A stretch of 35,391 nt of DNA from Gammaproteobacteria bacterium. Its GTDB lineage: Bacteria > Pseudomonadota > Gammaproteobacteria > Steroidobacterales > GCA-2729495. Each line of letters begins with the position of its first letter. Within the stretch, counting starts at the first letter, position 1. The translations under genes were made by a program, and so were the position numbers. The DNA lies in contig SHZI01000016.1 of assembly GCA_009692345.1 (NCBI GenBank), forward strand, positions 1 to 35,391, written 5' to 3'. The notes under the pieces are model-generated. The model was not told where the DNA came from. It was given only the letters and a program-made list of their open reading frames with translations, and did no database searches. Positions 11,539-21,813 of the stretch are shown here, in pieces.

Positions 11539-12876
11539 TCAGCTCGCCGGCGCCCCCCGTACCGCCGCCCCTATCTCGTCGGCAAGCTTCTCCACCTCAA
11601 CCCGGTCCTCACCCTCAACCATGACCCGCACTACGGGCTCGGTCCCCGAGGCCCGCAGAACCACCCGACCGCGGTCACCCAGTTGCTTCTCTGCCCGACT
11701 CACGGCGCTCTGGATCGGCACCGAATTCTTGAAGTCAATCGTCTGCCCGACCCGGACGTTAACGAGCTTCTGGGGGAAGCGGACCATACCGGCAGTCAGT
11801 TCGGCGAGAGTGAGACCAGACTGCTTCATTACACAAAGCACCTGCAGGGCGCTGATCAGACCATCGCCAGTGGTGGTCTTGTCGAGGCAAATGAGGTGAC
11901 CCGAGGTCTCACCGCCGAGGCGGCCACCGGTTTCACGCAGCATTTCGAGAACATAGCGGTCACCGACCTTGGCGCGACGAAAATCCACGCCCAGCGCCTT
12001 CAGGCCAACCTCCAGGCCCAGATTGCTCATCAGGGTGCCAACCACCGGCCCCCTGAGAGTGCCTGCCTGCTGCCAGGCGCTGGCAAGCACCCAAAGCAGC
12101 TGGTCACCGTCGATTAACTGGCCAAGGTGATCCACCATCAACACCCGGTCGCCATCGCCGTCGAGGGCGATACCGAGGTCTGCCCTTACGCCTGCGGTGG
12201 TCAGCTGGAGCAACTCCGGCTTGGTTGAACCGCAACTGTCATTGATGTTGCGTCCGTTTGGTGAGCAACCAATGGGGACTATCTCAGCCCCCAGTTCCGA
12301 CAGCACCCGCGGCGCCACCTTGTAGGCAGCGCCGTGGGAGCAGTCGATCACAATCTTGAGTCCCTCAAGCAGCAGATCCGAGGGGACGGTCGAGATGCAG
12401 AACGCCTTGTAAGCATCAAGAGCATTATCGACGCGCTTGGCCCGTCCCAGGGAACCGGACTCGCGCGTTACAGCGGGTTCGGACAACCGGGCCTCGATGG
12501 CTGCTTCGATGTCATCCGACAGCTTGCCGCCATTGGCGTCGAAGAACTTTATGCCGTTGTCTTCGTAGGGGTTGTGGGAAGCGCTGATTACGACGCCGAC
12601 ATTGGCACCCAGAATACGGGTCAGGTAGGCGATACCAGGTGTGGGCAGGGGCCCCACCAGAAGCACATCCATGCCGGCGGCTACGAAACCGGCTTCCAGT
12701 GCTGATTCAAACATGTAGCCGGAGACCCGGGTGTCCTTGCCGATCAGGACCTTTCCGCCACCCGGGGCGAGCACGTGCCCCGCGGCACTGGCCAGCCGGA
12801 GGGCGAACTCGGCGGTCATCGGATGCTCGCCAACGCGGCCCCGAATACCGTCCGTGCCAAAAAGCTTCCTGCTCAT
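11539..12876 (-). CDS. glmM: Phosphoglucosamine mutase
   Basis: RKLFGTDGIRGRVGEHPMT, GVVISASHNPYEDNGIKFF, ALDGDGDRVLMVD. Confidence 0.97.
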   Translation of the reverse strand: MSRKLFGTDGIRGRVGEHPMTAEFALRLASAAGHVLAPGGGKVLIGKDTRVSGYMFESALEAGFVAAGMDVLLVGPLPTPGIAYLTRILGANVGVVISASHNPYEDNGIKFFDANGGKLSDDIEAAIEARLSEPAVTRESGSLGRAKRVDNALDAYKAFCISTVPSDLLLEGLKIVIDCSHGAAYKVAPRVLSELGAEIVPIGCSPNGRNINDSCGSTKPELLQLTTAGVRADLGIALDGDGDRVLMVDHLGQLIDGDQLLWVLASAWQQAGTLRGPVVGTLMSNLGLEVGLKALGVDFRRAKVGDRYVLEMLRETGGRLGGETSGHLICLDKTTTGDGLISALQVLCVMKQSGLTLAELTAGMVRFPQKLVNVRVGQTIDFKNSVPIQSAVSRAEKQLGDRGRVVLRASGTEPVVRVMVEGEDRVEVEKLADEIGAAVRGAPAS

Positions 12877-13661
12877 GAATTGTTCTCGATTGCGTCCATT
12901 ATGCGAAAGGCCTGCACCGTGGGAAGAACGTCGTGCACCCGCACGATACGCGCCCCGCTCGCCCGGGCCTGCAGCGCCAGGGCCAGGCTACCCCCAAGGC
13001 GCCCGGAAGCGGGCACCTGCGGATCACCCGCCAGCTGACTGATCAGCCCCTTTCGCGAGAGACCCGCCAGCACAGGAAGACCCTCAGCCACAAAAACGTC
13101 CAGGTGTCTGAGCAAGGCCAGGTTGTGCTCCAGGTTCTTGCCGAAGCCAAAGCCGGGGTCCAGTATAAGTGAGTCCGGCGGGATCCCTGCTGCGACGCAC
13201 CCCGCAACCCGTTCACGCAGAAACGCCAGAACCTCGCCGACAACGTCACGGTAGTGTGGCCGCTGCTGCATGGTCTCGGGTGTGCCCTGCATGTGCATCA
13301 GGGACACCGGAACACCCGCCTCTGCGGCGGCTGCCAGAGCTCCCGGCCTCGTCAGCGCCCGCACGTCGTTGAGCATGTCGGCGCCCGCGGCAACGGCGGC
13401 CCGCATGACGTCAGGCTCACTGGTGTCCACCGAGATCAGGACGCTCGAAACCCGCCGCAACTCCGTGATCACCGGAATGACCCGACTGAGCTCTGTGGCT
13501 ACCCCGGGAGACCCTGAACCCGGGCGGGTAGACTCACCACCAACGTCGATGATCTGAGCCCCCGCCGTGGCCATGGCGAGAGCCGCCGCAACGGCGCTCT
13601 GGGGGGTGGGATAAGCGCCTCCATCGGAAAAGGAGTCGGGCGTGACGTTCAGGACGCCCAT
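12873..13661 (-). CDS. folP: Dihydropteroate synthase (ATG at 13661 gives a truncated-looking N-terminus; true start probably upstream)
   Basis: MGVLNVTPDSFSDGG, IDVGGESTRPGS, LDPGFGFGKNLEHNLALL; ATGA overlap with glmM. Confidence 0.94.
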   Translation of the reverse strand: MGVLNVTPDSFSDGGAYPTPQSAVAAALAMATAGAQIIDVGGESTRPGSGSPGVATELSRVIPVITELRRVSSVLISVDTSEPDVMRAAVAAGADMLNDVRALTRPGALAAAAEAGVPVSLMHMQGTPETMQQRPHYRDVVGEVLAFLRERVAGCVAAGIPPDSLILDPGFGFGKNLEHNLALLRHLDVFVAEGLPVLAGLSRKGLISQLAGDPQVPASGRLGGSLALALQARASGARIVRVHDVLPTVQAFRIMDAIENNS

Positions 13662-13664
13662 GAC

Positions 13665-13695
13665 CAGACAGCGATCCGGGAGGGATCGCTGTCTG
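13665..13695 (-). repeat. Perfect 13-bp inverted repeat / hairpin (5-nt loop) 3 nt upstream of the folP ATG
   Basis: CAGACAGCGATCC-GGGAG-GGATCGCTGTCTG on the plus strand; no T-tract after it on the minus strand. Confidence 0.9.
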
Positions 13696-13720
13696 AACTT
13701 CAGCCGAGGCAGGGTCGTTG

Positions 13721-15655
13721 TCAGCTCTGGGTTCGGTGCTGGCTGGCCGGCTCACCTATGCCGGGCTCGCCAGTCGGCTTGGAGCCACCAAAAACGGTAG
13801 CCGGCGACCCCGGGCCGGGATTGTCCCAGCCCTCCGGCGGCTTAGGCTCCCTGCCGGCCATGATGTCCGCAATCTGCTTGTCATCGATCGTTTCGTATTT
13901 GATCAAGGCACCAGCCATGGCATGCAGCTGCACGAGATGGGTATTGAGAATGGAAGAGGCCAGCTGGTAGTTGCTGTCGATGATTCTCCGCACTTCCTCG
14001 TCAATGGCGTGAATCGTCACGTCAGACACCTGTTTGTGCTGGGTAACCATCCTACCCAGAAAGACCTCGCCGTCTTCTTCCGTGTAGGTCAGGGGACCGA
14101 GGCGGTCCGACAACCCCCACTTCGTCACCATGTTGCGGGCAATGTCGGTGGCGCGCTCGATATCATTTGAAGCGCCGGTTGTCACCGCATCAGGGCCGAA
14201 CACCAGGGACTCTGCGATGCGGCCACCAAACAGACTGGCGATCTGACTGTTGAGACGGCGCTTGCTGTAGCTGTAGCGGTCCTCCTCCGGCAGAAACATG
14301 GTCACGCCCAGAGCTCTTCCCCGGGGAATGATCGAGACCTTATAGACAGGGTCATGGTCGGGAACGGAAAGGCCGACGATCGCATGACCGGCCTCGTGAT
14401 AGGCAGTCAGCTTCTTCTCGGACTCGTTCATCACCATGGAGCGTCTCTCGGCGCCCATCATGATCTTGTCCTTGGCCTTCTCGAAGTCCTCCATGGTGAC
14501 CGTGCGGCGATTAGCCCGCGCGGCAAACAAGGCGGCCTCATTGACGAGATTGGCGAGGTCAGCCCCCGAGAAGCCCGGGGTTCCGCGTCCGATAATTGAT
14601 GGCCTGACGTCGTCCGCCAGAGGCACTTTGCGCATGTGCACCTTGAGGATCTGCTCGCGCCCCCGCACGTCCGGCAGCGGCACCACAACCTGCCGGTCAA
14701 AGCGACCGGGCCGCAGGAGCGCGGGATCCAGCACGTCGGGCCGGTTCGTTGCCGCGATGATGATCGTTCCTTCGTTACCTTCGAAGCCATCCATCTCCAC
14801 CAGGAGTTGATTCAGCGTCTGCTCCCGCTCGTCATGCCCACCGCCGAGGCCAGCGCCCCGGTGGCGGCCGACGGCGTCAATTTCGTCAATGAAGATAATG
14901 CAGGGCGAGTGCTTCTTGGCCTGTTCAAACATGTCCCGAACGCGAGAGGCCCCGACGCCGACAAACATTTCGACAAAATCGGAACCGGAAATAGTGAAGA
15001 ACGGCACCTTTGCTTCACCGGCAATCGCACGGGCAAGCAGCGTCTTGCCGGTACCTGGGGACCCGATCATCAGCACGCCCCTCGGGATCTTCCCGCCGAG
15101 CCGCTGGAACTTGGCGGGATCCTTCAGGAACTCGACGATCTCAGAAAGTTCTTCCTTCGCCTCCTCCACGCCCGCGACGTCCATGAAGGTGACTTTGACC
15201 TGATCCTCACCGAGCAGGCGCGCCCGACTTTTGCCGAAGGACATTGCGCCCCGGCCGCCAGAGCCGCCCTGCATCTGCCGCATGAAGTAGACCCAGACAC
15301 CAATCAGGAGCAGCACGGGGAAGGAATTGATAAGGAGGCTGACGAGAATATTCTGGCCTTTAGGCGCCATTGCACTGATGCGCACGTTGTTCTTCTTCAG
15401 TTCGCCGATCAGGGCCGTGTTGTCTGTCTCCGGACTGAAGGTGGTGAAGCGCTCGCCGGTGGTCTTGGCGCCCTTCACGGTATCGCCTTCAAAGATGACC
15501 TGGCCTACCTGGCCAGCCTGGACCATGTCCAGAAATTCCGAATACTCCACGGTGTCGGACTGGCGGTTGCCAGTGCCGAAACTCTGGAAAACCGTCAGTA
15601 GCACAATGGCGATGACGATCCAGAGGATGATGTTCTTGGCCAGGTCATTCAGCAC
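13721..15655 (-). CDS. ftsH: ATP-dependent zinc metalloprotease FtsH
   Basis: [64 protein letters not shown]. Confidence 0.98.
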   Translation of the reverse strand: MLNDLAKNIILWIVIAIVLLTVFQSFGTGNRQSDTVEYSEFLDMVQAGQVGQVIFEGDTVKGAKTTGERFTTFSPETDNTALIGELKKNNVRISAMAPKGQNILVSLLINSFPVLLLIGVWVYFMRQMQGGSGGRGAMSFGKSRARLLGEDQVKVTFMDVAGVEEAKEELSEIVEFLKDPAKFQRLGGKIPRGVLMIGSPGTGKTLLARAIAGEAKVPFFTISGSDFVEMFVGVGASRVRDMFEQAKKHSPCIIFIDEIDAVGRHRGAGLGGGHDEREQTLNQLLVEMDGFEGNEGTIIIAATNRPDVLDPALLRPGRFDRQVVVPLPDVRGREQILKVHMRKVPLADDVRPSIIGRGTPGFSGADLANLVNEAALFAARANRRTVTMEDFEKAKDKIMMGAERRSMVMNESEKKLTAYHEAGHAIVGLSVPDHDPVYKVSIIPRGRALGVTMFLPEEDRYSYSKRRLNSQIASLFGGRIAESLVFGPDAVTTGASNDIERATDIARNMVTKWGLSDRLGPLTYTEEDGEVFLGRMVTQHKQVSDVTIHAIDEEVRRIIDSNYQLASSILNTHLVQLHAMAGALIKYETIDDKQIADIMAGREPKPPEGWDNPGPGSPATVFGGSKPTGEPGIGEPASQHRTQS

Positions 15656-15729
15656 GGGATTTGGCCTTTGCTACGACAGGGATAAGGCGTCAAGAAATCT
15701 GACGCTACAAGCTTTTACACACTACTACA

Positions 15730-16350
15730 CTACAGCCGAAAGTTTCTCGCTACCAGATAAGTCTCCCGGTTTCCGGACCGGGACGCCGCCGGCTTGCGCA
15801 TACGCACTGAGGCAAACTGCGACCGGGTCGACTCCACATACTCCTGGAAGCCCTCGCCCTGGAACAGCTTTACCACCAGAGCACCACCCGGGCGAAGGAC
15901 CTGGCCCGCAAAGTCACTAGCCAGCTCGGCGAGATGCATGGTTCGGGGCTGATCCACGACCCGGGTTCCCGTCATATTGGGGGCCATATCCGACAGCACA
16001 AGGTCCACCGGGCGCCCTGCCAGACGGCTGAGAAGTACGTTCACAGTAGCTGCTTCGCGGAAGTCCCCCTGGAAGATCTCAACCCCGGCCAGATTGGCCA
16101 TGGGAAGGAGATCCACAGCCAGCACCAGGCCCTGGGCGCCAGCCACCCCCGCGGCGAACTGGCTCCAGGCGCCGGGGGCCGCGCCCAGGTCCACAACCAC
16201 GGAGCCCGGCTTTAACAGCCGCTCACGGCCCTGCAGCTCCGAGAGCTTGAAGACGGCCCTGGAACGCCAGCCTTCCGCCTGGGCGCGCTTCACGAAGGGA
16301 TCCCGGGCCTGCCGGGCCTTCCATCGGGCGCTGGATGAATTCTTGCTCAT
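15730..16350 (-). CDS. rlmE: 23S rRNA (uridine2552-2'-O)-methyltransferase RlmE (FtsJ/RrmJ)
   Basis: MSKNSSSARWKARQARDPFVKRAQAEGWRSRAVFKL, VVDLGAAPGAWSQ, DLVLSDMAPNMTG. Confidence 0.96.
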   Translation of the reverse strand: MSKNSSSARWKARQARDPFVKRAQAEGWRSRAVFKLSELQGRERLLKPGSVVVDLGAAPGAWSQFAAGVAGAQGLVLAVDLLPMANLAGVEIFQGDFREAATVNVLLSRLAGRPVDLVLSDMAPNMTGTRVVDQPRTMHLAELASDFAGQVLRPGGALVVKLFQGEGFQEYVESTRSQFASVRMRKPAASRSGNRETYLVARNFRL

Positions 16351-16367
16351 CGCTATACTCGCCACCC

Positions 16368-16682
16368 ATGGCAAAACAGGCACAGCAGCTGACCGAAAAG
16401 CAGAAGAAACATCTGCGGGGTCTTGCCCACGCGCTGACGCCGGTCTCGCGACTCGGGAACGGCGGAGTGACTGAGCCGTTTCTGACTGAACTGGAAACTG
16501 CACTGAGCCATCATGAACTCATCAAGTTGAAGGCGGTGGCGGCCAATCGCACGGACCGCGATGCCGCGATTGAAGCCATCCTGACCCGAACCGGCGCCAG
16601 CCTGATCACCAGGATAGGCAATGTTGCGGTGCTCTACCGACCATGCCCCACCGGGGCCCGCCTGAAGTTCCCGGAAGACTGA
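16368..16682 (+). CDS. yhbY: YhbY/CRM-domain RNA-binding protein
   Basis: MAKQAQQLTEKQKKHLRGLAHALTPVSRLGNGGVTEPFLTELETALSHHELIKLKAV; divergent from rlmE. Confidence 0.92.
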   Translation: MAKQAQQLTEKQKKHLRGLAHALTPVSRLGNGGVTEPFLTELETALSHHELIKLKAVAANRTDRDAAIEAILTRTGASLITRIGNVAVLYRPCPTGARLKFPED

Positions 16683-16734
16683 GTGCGGTCGACCTTCTGC
16701 CGAGGCCCCGGTGCTGCTTCCCCCAGGTGCCGCT

Positions 16735-17211
16735 TCAAAGATACTCGACGCGAACAATCTCCAGATTCTTCTCGCCACCCGGGACAACAAAAGAGGCCAC
16801 GTCCCCCTCCACCTTGCCGATGAGTGCCCGGGCCAGGGGGGACGTGATTGAAATGAGGCTCTGCTTCATGTCCGCCTCATACTCGCCGACGATCTGATAG
16901 CGGCTGGCCTTGCCGTCCGCCTCATCCAGGAGGCTCACAATTGCGCCGAACACGACCTTCTTGTTTCCCGCAAGGCGCCCGACATCGATGATCTCTGCGT
17001 TCGACAGCAGACTCTCGAGTTCACGGATTCTGCCTTCAATGAAGCCCTGCTCTTCCTTCGCGGCGTGATACTCAGCGTTCTCTTTCAGGTCGCCGTGACC
17101 CCGCGCCTCGGAGATTGCCCGGACAACGCGCGGCCGCGCCTCGCCCTTCAGCATGCGAATCTCCGCACGCATCTTCTCGGCTCCGCCAATCGTCAGGGGC
17201 ACTCGTTTCAC
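16735..17211 (-). CDS. greA: Transcription elongation factor GreA
   Basis: [28 protein letters not shown] motif; 158 aa. Confidence 0.96.
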   Translation of the reverse strand: MKRVPLTIGGAEKMRAEIRMLKGEARPRVVRAISEARGHGDLKENAEYHAAKEEQGFIEGRIRELESLLSNAEIIDVGRLAGNKKVVFGAIVSLLDEADGKASRYQIVGEYEADMKQSLISITSPLARALIGKVEGDVASFVVPGGEKNLEIVRVEYL

Positions 17212-20200
17212 AGCACCACTCCTGCGTGGAGATCCTGCAGTCTGTTCACGCTGACATCATCGAGGTGATCGAGAGCATAACTCGTAGCCAGTGCTGCAGG
17301 CATCGTCGTGTAGTAAGTCACCTTGCCGTGCACGGCTGCGCCGCGAATCGAACGGGATTCCCGGATCGCCTGCTTGCCTTCCGTGGTGTTGACGATAAGG
17401 CTGATTTCCTCGTTCTTGATCATATCCACCACGTGGGGCCGGCCCTCCCGGACCTTGTTGACCCGCCGGCAGGGCAGCCCTGCCCTGGCAAGCGCGCTGG
17501 CAGTGCCACCGGTAGCAATGAGGTCAAAGCCCCGGTCGATGAGCAGTTGGGCCAGCTTGACCGCTGCCGGCTTGTCCCGGTCCCGCACGGACAGAAACGC
17601 GGTGCCCCGCCGCGGCAGAACGACACCGGAGGCAATCTGCGCCTTTGCATAGGCCTCGGCGAACGTTCTCCCGGTGCCCATCACCTCGCCGGTGGACTTC
17701 ATTTCGGGACCGAGAATCGGGTCCGCCTCGGGAAACTTGACGAAGGGAAATACCGCTTCCTTCACGGAGAAAAAACCGGGGATCCGCTGTGTCGTCGCGC
17801 CCTGCTCAGCCAGCGTGACCTTCACCATCGTCTTTGCCGCCACTTTGGCCAGCGGCAGTCCGATAGCCTTCGAGACGAAGGGCACGGTTCGCGACGCGCG
17901 AGGATTCACTTCGAGCAGGTAGATAATGCCGTTCTGGATCGCAAACTGCGTATTCATCAGGCCAACAACGTTGAGAGCCTTGGCCAGTTTCGTCGCCTGA
18001 CTGATGAGCTCAGCCTGAATCTCGGGGCTCAGCGTCGCCGGGGGCAGAGAACAGCTGGAATCGCCCGAGTGGACACCGGCCTGCTCAATGTGTTCCATGA
18101 TTCCGCCGATCAACACGTCTGTACCGTCACTGACGAGATCGACATCCACTTCCACGGCAAGGTCCAGGAAACGGTCCAGCAGGACCGGGCTGTCATTTGA
18201 GACGTTGACGGCATCCTTCATGTAGGCGCGAAGATCATCCTCCGTGTGGACTACTTCCATCGCACGGCCGCCCAGCACAAACGAGGGACGGATAACGAGC
18301 GGAAAACCGACCTCGGCGGACAGGCGGACTGCCTCTTCCGGCGTACGGGCGGTGCAGTTCGGTGGCTGACGGAGGCCAAGTCGCTGGACGAGCTTCTGAA
18401 ACAGCTCCCGGTCTTCGGCGATGTCGATGGACTCGGGACTTGTGCCGATGATGGGGACCCCCGCCGCCTCCAGCCGGCGCGCGAGTTTCAGGGGTGTCTG
18501 GCCGCCAAACTGGACGATGACCCCCTTCGGCCGCTCGAGATCTACCACTTCCATGACATCCTCGAAAGTGAGTGGCTCGAAGTAGAGCCGGTCAGACGTG
18601 TCGTAGTCAGTCGAGACCGTCTCCGGATTGCAGTTGATCATGATGGCTTCGTAGCCGATCTCTTTGAGTGCAAAGGCGGCATGGACGCAGCAGTAGTCGA
18701 ACTCAATTCCCTGACCGATCCTGTTGGGGCCACCACCGAGAATGATTATCTTGTTCCGACTGGTCGGGGCCGCCTCACACTCCTCCTCGTAGGTCGAGTA
18801 GAGATAGGCGGTGGTTGTGGCGAACTCTGCGGCGCAGGTGTCCACTCGCTTATAGACAGGGCGAACACCCGCCTTCAGCCGGCCCTGACGAACAATGCTC
18901 TCCTGTATCCCGAGCAGATGCGCCAGCCGGCTGTCCGAGAAGCCCTTGCGCTTCAGCGTGCGCAGTGCCGTGCCCTGGAGCAGTGGCATCCCTTCGGTAC
19001 GCACGCGGCTCTCCCACTGAATCAGGTCTTCGATCTGGGCAAGGAACCAGGGATCAATGCCCGACAACTGGGCAACTTCAGCGCGGGACAGTCCGTGCCG
19101 GAACGCGTCCCCGACATAGAGGAGGCGATCGGCACCGGGCATCCGCAGTTCACGGCGCAGGACATCCATGTCATCAGTTGTCGCCGTTGCGGGCAACTTC
19201 TCGACGAAACCGTTTATGCCCGTCTCGAGGCCCCGCAGGGCCTTCTGCAGTGACTCCTGAAAGGTCCGGCCCATCGCCATGACTTCACCCACAGACTTCA
19301 TCTGCGTCGTCAGGCGATCATTGGCTCCAGGGAACTTCTCAAAGGTAAAGCGGGGCACCTTCGTTACCACGTAGTCGATGGTGGGCTCGAAGGACGCCGG
19401 GGTAGCGCCGCCGGTGATGTCGTTGCGCAGTTCGTCGAGGGTGTAGCCAACAGCGAGCTTGGCCGCCACCTTGGCAATCGGGAAACCCGTGGCCTTTGAA
19501 GCCAGCGCTGACGACCGGGACACCCGCGGATTCATCTCGATGACCAGCATGCGGCCGTCGGCCGGGCTGACCGCAAACTGCACGTTGGAACCGCCCGTAT
19601 CGACCCCGATCCGGCGGAGAATCGCGATCGACGCATCGCGCATCCGCTGGTATTCCTTGTCAGTCAGCGTCTGGGCCGGCGCCACCGTGATGGAATCGCC
19701 GGTGTGCACGCCCATGGCGTCGACGTTCTCGATGGAGCAGATGATGATGCAGTTGTCCGCCTTGTCACGAACCACCTCCATCTCAAACTCCTTCCAGCCA
19801 ATCAGGGACTCCTCGAGCAGAATCTGCGTGATCGGCGAGAGGTCAAGGCCGCGAGTGGCCATGGCCTCGAACTCCTCGCGGTTGTAGGCAATACCACTGC
19901 CACTGCCGCCGAGGGTGAATGAGGGCCGGATGATGGTGGGGAAACCGATCGCGGCCTGCGCCTCGATGGCCTCCTCAATAGTCCTGGCGGTGGACGCCCG
20001 GGCGACCTCGAGGCCGATCTCCTTCATCGCCCGCCCGAACAGCTCCCGGTCTTCCGCTGTGTCGATCGCTTCCCGGGACGCGCCGATCATTTCCACGCCG
20101 AACTTGGCCAGAACTCCTTCACGCTCGAGATCCAGTGCGCAGTTCAGGGCGGTCTGCCCGCCCATCGTGGGCAACAGGGCATCCGGTCTCTCCCTCTCGA

Positions 20201-20432
20201 TGATCCGGGCCACCGTCTGCCAGCTGACGGGCTCTATGTACGTGGCATCGGCCATTTCGGGGTCGGTCATGATCGTGGCTGGATTGGAGTTGACCAGAAT
20301 CACGCGGAAACCCTCCTCGCGCAGCGCCTTGCAGGCCTGCACGCCGGAGTAGTCAAACTCGCAGGCCTGACCGATAACGATCGGGCCTGCGCCAATAATC
20401 AGGATGCTCTTTAGATCAGTGCGCCGGGGCAT
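17208..20432 (-). CDS. carB: Carbamoyl-phosphate synthase large subunit
   Basis: [37 protein letters not shown]; duplicated ATP-grasp halves; 1074 aa; 4-nt overlap with greA. Confidence 0.98.
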   Translation of the reverse strand: MPRRTDLKSILIIGAGPIVIGQACEFDYSGVQACKALREEGFRVILVNSNPATIMTDPEMADATYIEPVSWQTVARIIERERPDALLPTMGGQTALNCALDLEREGVLAKFGVEMIGASREAIDTAEDRELFGRAMKEIGLEVARASTARTIEEAIEAQAAIGFPTIIRPSFTLGGSGSGIAYNREEFEAMATRGLDLSPITQILLEESLIGWKEFEMEVVRDKADNCIIICSIENVDAMGVHTGDSITVAPAQTLTDKEYQRMRDASIAILRRIGVDTGGSNVQFAVSPADGRMLVIEMNPRVSRSSALASKATGFPIAKVAAKLAVGYTLDELRNDITGGATPASFEPTIDYVVTKVPRFTFEKFPGANDRLTTQMKSVGEVMAMGRTFQESLQKALRGLETGINGFVEKLPATATTDDMDVLRRELRMPGADRLLYVGDAFRHGLSRAEVAQLSGIDPWFLAQIEDLIQWESRVRTEGMPLLQGTALRTLKRKGFSDSRLAHLLGIQESIVRQGRLKAGVRPVYKRVDTCAAEFATTTAYLYSTYEEECEAAPTSRNKIIILGGGPNRIGQGIEFDYCCVHAAFALKEIGYEAIMINCNPETVSTDYDTSDRLYFEPLTFEDVMEVVDLERPKGVIVQFGGQTPLKLARRLEAAGVPIIGTSPESIDIAEDRELFQKLVQRLGLRQPPNCTARTPEEAVRLSAEVGFPLVIRPSFVLGGRAMEVVHTEDDLRAYMKDAVNVSNDSPVLLDRFLDLAVEVDVDLVSDGTDVLIGGIMEHIEQAGVHSGDSSCSLPPATLSPEIQAELISQATKLAKALNVVGLMNTQFAIQNGIIYLLEVNPRASRTVPFVSKAIGLPLAKVAAKTMVKVTLAEQGATTQRIPGFFSVKEAVFPFVKFPEADPILGPEMKSTGEVMGTGRTFAEAYAKAQIASGVVLPRRGTAFLSVRDRDKPAAVKLAQLLIDRGFDLIATGGTASALARAGLPCRRVNKVREGRPHVVDMIKNEEISLIVNTTEGKQAIRESRSIRGAAVHGKVTYYTTMPAALATSYALDHLDDVSVNRLQDLHAGVVL

Positions 20433-20445
20433 GGCAGCGACTCGC

Positions 20446-21621
20446 TTACTTCGTCTTCAACGCCGGCTTGGCGGAACTCGCCACACCGGACTCTTGCCGC
20501 ACTCGCTGGCCCATGAGGCTGGCAAAGCGGGCAAACAGTGGACGCACATCATGGGGCCCCGGGCTGGCCTCCGGGTGACCCTGAAAACTAAAGGCCAAAC
20601 AATCAGTTCGCTCGATTCCCTGCAGTGAATTATCAAACAGGGAACGGTGCGTTGGCCGCACGGTCGCCGGCAGACTGGACTCGTCCACGGCAAAGCCGTG
20701 ATTCTGGCTGGTAATCAGCACCTGGCCGGTAGCCAGGTCCTGCACGGGGTGATTGGCGCCGTGGTGGCCGAACTTCATCTTGACGGTTTTCGCGCCACTG
20801 GCGAGGCCGAGCAGCTGATGCCCGAGGCAGATGCCGAAAACCGGGACGCCTTCCGCGAGGATGGTCCGGATGGCCTCGATAGCGTAGGTGCAGGGCTCCG
20901 GATCTCCGGGACCATTGGAAAGAAACACGCCATCAGGCCGGAGGGCCAGAACCTTCTCGGCGGGCGTCTCAGCCGGGACCACGGTCACCCGGCTGTTGTG
21001 TTCCACCAGCAAGCGAAGAATGCTGCGCTTGATGCCAAAATCGTAGGCCACGACATCGAAGACGCCACTCCGTTTGGGCCGGACGGGCGCGGGGCCAGGC
21101 CAGGTGGCGCCGAGATTCCACTGGTAAGCATCCTTGGCGCTGACCATCCTGGCCAGGTCCATGCCCGCCAGCCCCGGAAAGCGCCGGGCGTGATCGACAA
21201 CAGTGGCCGGGTCTACGTCTCCCGTCATGATGCAGCCCGACATGGCGCCTTTATCGCGCAGGACGCGGGTGAGCTTGCGCGTGTCGATCTCCGCAATCGC
21301 CACGACACCAGCACGGCGCAGGAACTCCGGCAGTTCCACTTCCTTCCGCCAGCTGCTGGAGACCGCAGGCAGATCCCGGATCACGAGTCCGGCCGCAAAG
21401 ACCCGTTCGCTTTCCTGGTCCTCGCTATTGGTTGCCGTGTTCCCGATGTGGGGGTAGGTCAGCGTGATGATCTGCCGGCAGTAGGACGGATCAGTGAGGA
21501 TCTCCTGGTAGCCGCTCATCGCCGTGTTGAACACGACCTCACCGATCGTACGACCTGGCGCACCGACAGAAATGCCACGAAAAATGGTGCCGTCCTGAAG
21601 CGCAAGCAGCGCGGGTTCCAT
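20446..21621 (-). CDS. carA: Carbamoyl-phosphate synthase small subunit (ATG 21621; adjacent GTG at 21624 also possible)
   Basis: [28 protein letters not shown], class I glutamine amidotransferase; GGAGAG SD upstream. Confidence 0.97.
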   Translation of the reverse strand: MEPALLALQDGTIFRGISVGAPGRTIGEVVFNTAMSGYQEILTDPSYCRQIITLTYPHIGNTATNSEDQESERVFAAGLVIRDLPAVSSSWRKEVELPEFLRRAGVVAIAEIDTRKLTRVLRDKGAMSGCIMTGDVDPATVVDHARRFPGLAGMDLARMVSAKDAYQWNLGATWPGPAPVRPKRSGVFDVVAYDFGIKRSILRLLVEHNSRVTVVPAETPAEKVLALRPDGVFLSNGPGDPEPCTYAIEAIRTILAEGVPVFGICLGHQLLGLASGAKTVKMKFGHHGANHPVQDLATGQVLITSQNHGFAVDESSLPATVRPTHRSLFDNSLQGIERTDCLAFSFQGHPEASPGPHDVRPLFARFASLMGQRVRQESGVASSAKPALKTK

Positions 21622-21630
21622 CACGCTCTC

Positions 21631-21702
21631 CTACCGGCAGTTATCGGTTCCCCGCCGAACTAAGGGCGAGGTTAGGGTTGACTGTGCTTTTGCAGGGCGC
21701 AT
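21631..21702 (-). CDS. Candidate 23-aa upstream ORF / leader peptide of carA (MRPAKAQSTLTSPLVRRGTDNCR)
   Basis: ATG at 21702 to TAG at 21631; TAG overlaps the carA Shine-Dalgarno (TAGGAG). Translation unproven; SD of the uORF is weak. Confidence 0.3.
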   Translation of the reverse strand: MRPAKAQSTLTSPLVRRGTDNCR

Positions 21703-21729
21703 TTGCTCTAGGCAGGGATCGTCAACCCT
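21674..21729. repeat. 9-bp perfect inverted repeat AGGGTTGAC ... GTCAACCCT (38-nt spacer) in the dapB-carA intergenic region
   Basis: Left arm 21674-21682, right arm 21721-21729, read directly. Confidence 0.7.
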
Positions 21730-21813
21730 CTTCGCCGGGGCCGAACCTGCGCTCAACTTATCTCTGATGGAAGGGGCCGTATTCTAAACGACAGGACGCA
21801 GCGAGGACACCCC

